DNA from: Acidobacteriota bacterium
Lineage (GTDB): Bacteria; Acidobacteriota; Blastocatellia; Pyrinomonadales; Pyrinomonadaceae
Direction of reading: 5' to 3'
Assembly (NCBI GenBank): GCA_016703965.1
Contig: JADJBB010000021.1
Span: 682,001-746,000, forward strand
DNA length: 64,000 bases
In this document: one piece after another, positions 58,391 through 64,000 of the stretch
Position numbering within the stretch: position 1 is the first letter of the stretch
How the letters are laid out: every line of letters begins with the position of its first letter
Notes under the pieces: model-generated
Seen by the model: only the letters and a program-made list of their open reading frames with translations
Told to the model about the DNA's origin: nothing
The model's database searches: none
Translations under genes and position numbers: made by a program

Positions 58391-59947
58391 ATGACGACTG
58401 CTGCAAAATCATCGCCAGAATTCGGATTTCTTGGCCGGTTACTGAACCGGATCGAGAAGGTCGGAAACGCTATACCTAATCCGGCCCTTCTTTTCGTTGG
58501 GTTTGCCGTTGTAACTTTGATCTTGTCCGCCATCGTTTCCTGGTCCGGCCTTTCCGTAGTTCATCCTGGAACCGGCGAGACCGTAAAAGCGGTAAATCTG
58601 TTAAGCGTGGATGGATTGCACCGGATCCTAACCGGCTTGGTCACAAACTTCACGGGTTTCGCTCCACTTGGAGTCGTTCTTGTGGGGATAATGGGAATCG
58701 CCGTGGCTGAGGCAAGCGGCCTTATCTCGGCTGTTTTGCGAGCTTTGGTGCTGTCCGCTCCTCGTCGGCTTCTCACGGTGGTCGTTATTTTCGCCGGGGT
58801 CATGTCGAATATGGCCAGCGATATCGGTTACGTTGTTTTGATCCCGCTTTCCGCAATGATCTTCCTGGCGGTTGGGAGGCATCCGCTGGTCGGACTAGCG
58901 GCTGCATTTGCCGGCGTTTCCGGCGGCTTTAGCGCGAATTTGCTGCTCGGCCCTACCGATGCTCTACTGGCCGGGCTTACGCAAGAGGCAGCCCGGATCA
59001 TCGAGACAGCGTACGTCGTTACTCCCGCTTCAAATTTCTACTTCATGGCCGCGTCGACATTTCTTATTACCGTCTTGGGAGCCTGGATGACGGAACGCGT
59101 GATAGCTCCCCGTCTCGGTGAATACCAGGGTGAGGCTAAGGCTAACAGTTTAGAAAAGCTTTTACCTGTCGAGAAACGAGCTCTTTTATGGACTGCGGTG
59201 GCTGCTGCTGTTTTTGTGGGCCTCATACTTTGGGGAACGATCCCGCCCAGTGGATTTCTTCGCGATCCTAAAACCGGCAGCTTGCTGAAATCACCATTTC
59301 TATCCGGGATCATTGCATTTATTTTCTTTGGCGGAGTCTTACTCGGACTGGTTTATGGCTTCGCTTCGCGAACTTTTAAAAAGGTAGAAGAAGTGATCGC
59401 CGCGATGGAAAACTCGATGAAGACCATGGCGGTCTATCTTGTTTTGGCATTCTTTGCCTCGCAATTTGTCGCATTTTTTAACTGGTCCAATCTGGGATTG
59501 ATACTTGCGGTTGAAGGTGCGGAACTGCTCAAGGGGCTTCAGCTTAGCGGCATCACGCTGATCATCGCGTTTGTCGTCCTGTCCATACTCCTTGATCTGT
59601 TTATTGGTTCTGCCTCAGCCAAGTGGGCCGTGATGGCACCGGTCTTTGTTCCGATGCTCATGCTGCTCGGTTACTCGCCCGAGCTCGCTCAGGCTTCGTA
59701 CCGTATCGGCGACAGCGTTTGCAACATTATTACGCCTCTGATGTCATATTTCCCGCTGATCGTAGCCTTTGCTCAGAAATACGATCCTAAAGCTGGTATT
59801 GGTACGATAATGTCGCTCATGATGCCATATTCATTGGTCTTCTTTATTGGATGGACAGTTTTCTTGATCGTGTGGTTCACATTTGGGTTGCCTTTGGGCC
59901 CCGGAGCGGGTTTGTACTATCAACCTGAGATGGTTCCTGAGAGATAG
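58391..59947 (+). CDS. AbgT family transporter (p-aminobenzoyl-glutamate/antimetabolite type)
   Basis: 518 residues with about 12 helices. AbgT-family marks: FLGRLLNRIEKVGNAIPNPA at the start, SNMASDIGYVVLIPLSAMIF, and GSASAKWAVMAPVFVPML. Characterised members import p-aminobenzoyl-glutamate or export sulfonamides; substrate here is unknown. GGAG lies 10 bp ahead of the ATG. It converges with the methyltransferase-like gene. Confidence 0.94.
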   Translation: MTTAAKSSPEFGFLGRLLNRIEKVGNAIPNPALLFVGFAVVTLILSAIVSWSGLSVVHPGTGETVKAVNLLSVDGLHRILTGLVTNFTGFAPLGVVLVGIMGIAVAEASGLISAVLRALVLSAPRRLLTVVVIFAGVMSNMASDIGYVVLIPLSAMIFLAVGRHPLVGLAAAFAGVSGGFSANLLLGPTDALLAGLTQEAARIIETAYVVTPASNFYFMAASTFLITVLGAWMTERVIAPRLGEYQGEAKANSLEKLLPVEKRALLWTAVAAAVFVGLILWGTIPPSGFLRDPKTGSLLKSPFLSGIIAFIFFGGVLLGLVYGFASRTFKKVEEVIAAMENSMKTMAVYLVLAFFASQFVAFFNWSNLGLILAVEGAELLKGLQLSGITLIIAFVVLSILLDLFIGSASAKWAVMAPVFVPMLMLLGYSPELAQASYRIGDSVCNIITPLMSYFPLIVAFAQKYDPKAGIGTIMSLMMPYSLVFFIGWTVFLIVWFTFGLPLGPGAGLYYQPEMVPER

Positions 59948-59965
59948 CCGTTTTAGAGGCTTGCG

Positions 59966-60571
59966 TCATTTGATAAAGGGGACGAGCGCCGGCACTTTTG
60001 CCTCCCACTTCGTGAACTCCTCGCCAAAGGCTTCACGAAGGAGGGCTTCTTCAAGATCTGTCCGGATCTTTGTTCCAATCACGAAGATAACGACGGCGGC
60101 AGGAATCGCTATCCAATTACTAAAAATAATTCCGGTTGCTACCATGATCCCGAACATTGCAGTGTAAATAGGGTGTCGAACGATACCGTATACTCCTGAT
60201 GTTATTAGCTTATGGCCCTCGGTCAGTCGTGCTGCGAGGCTCCACTGTTTGCCAAGTTCATTGATCGCCGATACAGCAAGCCAGATGCTCGCGACCGCAA
60301 GCACAACAGCGACGATCTGAAGGACGATGTTCACGGCGAATTGACCGTTTATCAACGGTGATCCAAAAGGAACGCGGTATAACGCCCAGACGAGACCAAA
60401 CCCAACCCCTTGGAGAATGAGTCCGGCCCAGGATCTGGGTGCGCGTTTCGTATCTGGTGCCGAAGTTGGTTTCTTGCGAATCAGGAAGGTCCAGCCGAAA
60501 ATAAACCAGAGCATTACGACCAAGCCGAAGGAGCCAGCGTTTACGTAATACGATATTTGTTCAGTGTTCAT
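59966..60571 (-). CDS. Isoprenylcysteine carboxyl methyltransferase-like membrane protein
   Basis: 201 residues with about five helices. The conserved C-terminal SAM-binding part of the ICMT/PEMT group is present: LITSGVYGIVRHPIYTAMFG and the RTDLEEALLREAFGEEF segment. Bacterial members methylate unknown lipophilic or thiol substrates in the membrane. It diverges from hemW with 37 bp between starts. Confidence 0.88.
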   Translation of the reverse strand: MNTEQISYYVNAGSFGLVVMLWFIFGWTFLIRKKPTSAPDTKRAPRSWAGLILQGVGFGLVWALYRVPFGSPLINGQFAVNIVLQIVAVVLAVASIWLAVSAINELGKQWSLAARLTEGHKLITSGVYGIVRHPIYTAMFGIMVATGIIFSNWIAIPAAVVIFVIGTKIRTDLEEALLREAFGEEFTKWEAKVPALVPFIK

Positions 60572-60608
60572 CTTTTGCTAAACGCCTCCACGCCATAGAA
60601 TAGTCGTT

Positions 60609-61793
60609 ATGCCCGCCGGAATCTATCTCCACATCCCATTCTGCAAGTCGCGTTGCTCCTATTGCGATTTCGCGACCGACATCTATCGAAGCAATGATGC
60701 GGTCGAGCGGTATGTTTATGCGATCTGCCAAGAGGTCAGAACCACCTGCGTAATCGGGCGGAACGAACTTGGAATGCGATCTAGCTCGATTCCCACGGCA
60801 CTTTCGCCCGCTTATACAGGCGGTTCTGACATCGACACTATCTACTTCGGCGGCGGCACGCCGTCTTTGCTGAAGCCGGATCAACTCGAACGAATCCTAG
60901 ATGCCGTCCACTCGAAATTCAGCGTTGACCCCGCAGCCGAGATCACAATGGAGATGAATCCCGCGACCGTCACACCGGAAACGCTGCAGGCATTCCGTTC
61001 GTTGGGGATAAATCGCGCGAGTTTCGGCGTGCAGACCTTCGACGAACGCTCGCTCAGACTGCTCGCCCGTGGGCATGATGCCAATGACGCACGGCAGACG
61101 TTCAGGATGCTTCGCGAGGCTGGTTTTGACAACGTCAGCTTTGACCTGATCGCCGGTTTGCCCGGCCAGACCCTAGCAGATTGGGAACGCAACCTCGACG
61201 AAGCGATCCAAATGAACCCCGAACATCTCTCGCTCTATCTGCTCGAGATCCACGAGGGCACGCCGCTCGCTGAGCAGGTTCGCAGCCGCCGCCAGCCCGA
61301 CCCTGACCCCGAACTCGCCGCCGAGATGTACGAACTAATGCTCGACCGCCTCGCCGCCGCCGGATACGAGCAATACGAGATCTCAAACTTTGCCCGCCCC
61401 GGCTTTGAGTCGCGGCACAACAGTAAGTACTGGACGCTCGATCCCGTTCTTGGCTTTGGCGTCTCAGCCCATTCGTTTGATGGAGGCCAGCGATACGCTA
61501 ACGAACGCGACACAGCGAAATACGTCTCGATGATCGAGGAAAACAAAACTGCCGAAGTGATGCGTGAGGACATCGAGATCGCTTCCGAGTTCATATTTCT
61601 CGGTCTGCGGCTCGAATCCGGGATCGATCAACACGCGTTTTACCGGCGATTTGGTTTTGATCTGGTGGAAAAGTATCATCGTGCACTCGACGATCTTGCT
61701 GAGAATGGATTGATCGATCTTGGCGGTTCTAACTTGAAATTGACTAGAAAGGGCAAGCTGTTTTCGAATGAGGTCTTCGCTGTGTTTGTTTGA
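60609..61793 (+). CDS. hemW: Radical SAM heme chaperone HemW
   Basis: 394 residues. The 4Fe-4S/SAM motif is CKSRCSYC (Cys12, Cys16, Cys19), followed by DTIYFGGGTPSLL, the HNSKYW motif typical of HemW, and a C-terminal HemW domain (EFIFLGLRLESGIDQHAF). It delivers heme to respiratory enzymes. Residues 43-74 are an insertion absent from ordinary HemW at this point; the DNA below it (60735-60830) is an inverted REP-like element of exactly 96 bp, so the frame is kept. Confidence 0.93.
   Translation: MPAGIYLHIPFCKSRCSYCDFATDIYRSNDAVERYVYAICQEVRTTCVIGRNELGMRSSSIPTALSPAYTGGSDIDTIYFGGGTPSLLKPDQLERILDAVHSKFSVDPAAEITMEMNPATVTPETLQAFRSLGINRASFGVQTFDERSLRLLARGHDANDARQTFRMLREAGFDNVSFDLIAGLPGQTLADWERNLDEAIQMNPEHLSLYLLEIHEGTPLAEQVRSRRQPDPDPELAAEMYELMLDRLAAAGYEQYEISNFARPGFESRHNSKYWTLDPVLGFGVSAHSFDGGQRYANERDTAKYVSMIEENKTAEVMREDIEIASEFIFLGLRLESGIDQHAFYRRFGFDLVEKYHRALDDLAENGLIDLGGSNLKLTRKGKLFSNEVFAVFV
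60735..60830. repeat. Inverted REP-like element (96 bp) inserted in frame in hemW
   Basis: GTCAGAACCACCTGCGTAAT at the left end and its divergent inverse (ATACAGGCGGTTCTGAC) at the right end flank a central spacer. The element is exactly 32 codons long. The half-element also occurs in purL. Confidence 0.85.
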
Positions 61794-61797
61794 TCGC

Positions 61798-61892
61798 GAC
61801 TGGAGGGTGGCATCCTGCTCTCCCATGGTTTTCTCGCAACTGCAGCGAAATACCAGGCGTTTAAGGGCGAGCAGGATGCTCACCCTCCAGTC
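61798..61892. repeat. Divergent REPIN-like element, copy 4
   Basis: A 95-bp inverted repeat bounded by GACTGGAGGG and CCCTCCAGTC; the ~27-bp arms differ by one base and one indel. Ends share GACTGGAG and a GCATCCTGCT core with copies 1-3, but the interior is shorter and unrelated. It starts 5 bp after the hemW stop. Confidence 0.8.
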
Positions 61893-61925
61893 GAAAAGTC
61901 GGAAAATACAACAATGTGAGCAAGT

Positions 61926-63404
61926 ATGTATAGCAATCTTGGAATGCTTCTATTCCTCATTCTGAACTCAATGATCTGCGTCGCCGCCCAGCCGTTGCCG
62001 CAGATCGATCGTGAATTCCGTGCGGTTTGGGTCGCGACGGTGGATAACATCGATTTTCCCACAAAGAAAAATCTGCCGATCGCTGAACAAAAGGCCGAGC
62101 TGATCGCGATCCTCGATCTCGCGAAAAAGCTGCGTCTCAATGCGGTGGTGTTTCAGGTGCGGCCGATGGCGGATGCCTTGTACCGGTCAAGGCTTGAGCC
62201 TTGGTCTGAGTTTTTGACGGGACAGATGGGACGCTCTCAAGCGTTCGACCCGCTGGAGTTCATGGTTGCTGAGGCTCACAAACGCGGCATTCTAGTTCAC
62301 GCGTGGTTCAATCCGTATCGTGCGTATCATCCATCGGCGAAAACGATGTCGGACGATCATGTTTCCAAAAAACAGCCGTCGATAGTTCGCCAATACGGCA
62401 GGTCGATGTGGCTCGACCCGACCGATCCGCGAGCAAAGGCACATTCGCTTAAGGTGATCAAGGATGTGGTTCGCCGCTATGATATCGACGGCGTTCACTT
62501 TGACGATTATTTCTACCCGTACGCCGAGACTGACGCCGAAGGCAAGAAGATCGAGTTTCCGGATGAACAAAATTGGCGGGACTATCTGTACGTTATCAAT
62601 CAGATGGCTCCCGGCGGGATCGAAAAGAAACCGCCGAGTCGTGCCGATTGGCGTCGTTCGCATGTAAACGAATTCATCGAATCAGTGGGACGCGAGATCA
62701 AACGAATCAAACCCGAGGTCGTTTACGGCATCTCGCCATTCGGAATCTGGCAGCCGATACCGGATAAAGATATCGCAGGCTTCAACGCCTACGCCGAGCT
62801 TTACGCCGATGCCCGCAAATGGCTGCAGGACGGAACGGTCGACTATCTGGCCCCGCAGCTATATTGGGAAACTGCGAGAAAAGGGCTGAGTTTTCCGAAT
62901 CTGCTCGATTGGTGGAAATCTCAAAATGTGAAAAAGCGTCATATCTGGCCGGGAATTCCTGTGTACAGAATCGGCGAAACGCCGACCTTCACCGCAGGCG
63001 AGATCGCGTCACAGATCGCAGCGACGCACCAGGACGAGCTGACCCACGGAGCGATCTTCTTCAGCCAAAGGTCGTTGAGAAAAGACATGGGCGGCATCCA
63101 AAACAAACTCGCGGGCGAGGTCTACAAACGCGACGCGGTCATACCCGCATTCCCATGGATCACCACCAAACGCCCTGCGTCACCAACAGTTAAGATAAAA
63201 CGCGGCCAAGATCGCGTCACTGTTTCCTGGACCGAAAAAGGCAGCCGAAAAGCGTTCTGGTTCGTCGTCTACGCTAAAGACAAAAACGGCTGGAGCAGCT
63301 CGGTCCTACCAGCAAGCGAGCGGTCGATCGTACTATCAGCTGATCGACAGATCGAGAGGGTGATTGTGAAAAGTGTGGATCGGCTGGGGAATGAGAGTAG
63401 ATAG
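61926..63404 (+). CDS. GHL10 (DUF187) family glycoside hydrolase, exported
   Basis: 492 residues with a signal peptide (LLFLILNSMICVAAQPLPQ). The GHL10 barrel is evident: FRAVWVATVDNIDFPTKKNL, LRLNAVVFQVRPMADALYRS, ILVHAWFNPYRAYHPS and VHFDDYFYPY with acidic residues. A C-terminal Fn3-like tail (residues ~420-492) follows. Members such as YngK are thought to act on wall glycans or exopolysaccharide, without firm evidence. Confidence 0.92.
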   Translation: MYSNLGMLLFLILNSMICVAAQPLPQIDREFRAVWVATVDNIDFPTKKNLPIAEQKAELIAILDLAKKLRLNAVVFQVRPMADALYRSRLEPWSEFLTGQMGRSQAFDPLEFMVAEAHKRGILVHAWFNPYRAYHPSAKTMSDDHVSKKQPSIVRQYGRSMWLDPTDPRAKAHSLKVIKDVVRRYDIDGVHFDDYFYPYAETDAEGKKIEFPDEQNWRDYLYVINQMAPGGIEKKPPSRADWRRSHVNEFIESVGREIKRIKPEVVYGISPFGIWQPIPDKDIAGFNAYAELYADARKWLQDGTVDYLAPQLYWETARKGLSFPNLLDWWKSQNVKKRHIWPGIPVYRIGETPTFTAGEIASQIAATHQDELTHGAIFFSQRSLRKDMGGIQNKLAGEVYKRDAVIPAFPWITTKRPASPTVKIKRGQDRVTVSWTEKGSRKAFWFVVYAKDKNGWSSSVLPASERSIVLSADRQIERVIVKSVDRLGNESR

Positions 63405-63430
63405 GCTTTTCATTGCGGCCCTGCTATATC

Positions 63431-63499
63431 TTTTGCGACTTTGCGGGAAATGTCTTGCTGGTTTCCCGCAAAGCCGCAAAGTGCGAACGCAAAGTCGCC
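63431..63499. repeat. CGCAAAG-type inverted repeat
   Basis: TTTTGCGACTTTGCGGGAAA is followed 11 bp later by TTTCCCGCAAAGCCGCAAAG and further CGCAAAG words, forming a hairpin in the gap between the GHL10 and 5'-nucleotidase stops (converging genes). It may serve as a bidirectional terminator. Confidence 0.65.
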
Positions 63500-63516
63500 A
63501 AGGAAGAGATCAGATC

Positions 63517-64000
63517 CTAGTTCACTCTCACGATTCGCCCTTCAACAACCGGCGAGATGGTCGAGTTTTGAGCGTTTCGGATCGCGGCTTCGAAGGCGTC
63601 GGAATCTTTTGGAGCGTTGGCGGCTGATGAGACGACCTTGGCGTCCTTGAACATTGTGTAGCCGTCGCCGCCGCGCGATACGAGAAAGTCTGATGTTGCG
63701 AGTGTGTAGGTGTTCGTTTCATCGAGTGGCGAGCCGCCAACCGTCACGGCGACGACGCGGCTGCCTGCAGGTTTTTTTGGATCATATGAGAATTTCAGGC
63801 CCGAAACCTGCGGGAATCTGCCCGGTTCTCCATCTTCGCCCGGGCCGCTGCGGGCGACGCTGTGTTCGAGGATCTGTTTTAGGAGTTTGCCGGTCAGCTC
63901 GACCTTTACGATCGGGTTGTTGAACGGCAGGATCGACAGCACGTCGCGTTTTGTCAGTACGCCGGGCTCGTAGACAAGGTCAGCACGGATCGAGCCGCCG
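63517..64000 (-). CDS. 5'-nucleotidase family protein, C-terminal part (5' end beyond window)
   Basis: The frame is open to the window edge, so only about 160 C-terminal residues are visible. They match the 5'-nucleotidase C-terminal substrate-binding domain: ADLVYEPGVLTKRDVLSILP, NPIVKVELTGKLLKQILEHS, TLATSDFLVSRGGDGYTMF. The catalytic metallophosphatase domain would lie upstream, outside this window. Such enzymes are periplasmic or exported and salvage nucleotides. Confidence 0.9.
   Translation of the reverse strand, partial: GGSIRADLVYEPGVLTKRDVLSILPFNNPIVKVELTGKLLKQILEHSVARSGPGEDGEPGRFPQVSGLKFSYDPKKPAGSRVVAVTVGGSPLDETNTYTLATSDFLVSRGGDGYTMFKDAKVVSSAANAPKDSDAFEAAIRNAQNSTISPVVEGRIVRVN

Overview
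The window looks like a chromosomal segment of an Acidobacteriota member, most likely Blastocatellia/Pyrinomonadaceae-like. Grounds: a TonB-dependent receptor with an N-terminal carboxypeptidase-regulatory domain and no SusD partner, an acidobacterial VWFA-related protein, a Ser/Thr kinase fused to a TolB-like propeller, a DUF1800 protein, and many small dispersed palindromic repeats. The assignment rests on gene style, not on a marker gene. I saw no rRNA, tRNA, CRISPR array, prophage or transposase. || 1-15.7 kb: starch/maltodextrin locus on the minus strand. A ROK repressor (14434-15624) precedes a TonB receptor (10897-14231 region), then a 2OG-Fe(II) dioxygenase, MalQ, a membrane protein, a SusA-like GH13, an MFS sugar carrier, a lipoprotein GH13, a small secreted protein, an alginate-lyase-fold protein and a secreted GH15 glucoamylase cut by the window edge. 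Two near-identical GTTTGTT-N5-AACAAAC palindromes, one just downstream of the receptor promoter and one in front of the ROK gene, suggest direct repression and autoregulation. || 15.8-18.6 kb: uraD-like, uraH-like and a CitE/DUF6986-type aldolase gene in a tight operon without uricase; both ura-like proteins lack canonical catalytic residues. A Cys-rich membrane protein follows behind a hairpin that also covers its Shine-Dalgarno sequence. || 18.6-32.8 kb: VWFA and OmpA proteins, 2-oxoacid dehydrogenase E2 with two lipoyl domains, DUF4242, an S9 peptidase, a seven-gene minus-strand run ending in a BrnT toxin/antitoxin pair, a YCF48-like propeller and DUF1800. || 33-40.9 kb: serA, a Tat-exported GH109-like oxidoreductase, a 7-TM protein, lpdA, small secreted or lipoproteins and a methyltransferase. 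|| 40.9-50 kb: sulfur block. An ArsR regulator diverges from rhodanese-DUF2892, a TauE exporter, a CstB-like persulfide dioxygenase-rhodanese fusion, a rhodanese lipoprotein and a Cys/Met-metabolism PLP enzyme; cystathionine beta-synthase lies nearby, with fumC between. || 50-64 kb: two paralogous BON/Cys-rich exported proteins beside a Ser/Thr kinase, redoxin-TlpA-DinB, purL, an AbgT transporter, an isoprenylcysteine methyltransferase-like protein, hemW, a GHL10 hydrolase and the C-terminal part of a 5'-nucleotidase. || Repeats are the most distinctive feature: a ~143-bp REPIN-like element (three copies plus one divergent) with covarying inner hairpins; a second REP family inserted in frame in purL and hemW; a third short repeat in linkers of the E2 and DUF1800 proteins; and two copies of an intergenic composite made of a perfect 24-28 bp palindrome plus an array of ATTGGT motifs at 21-22 bp spacing.
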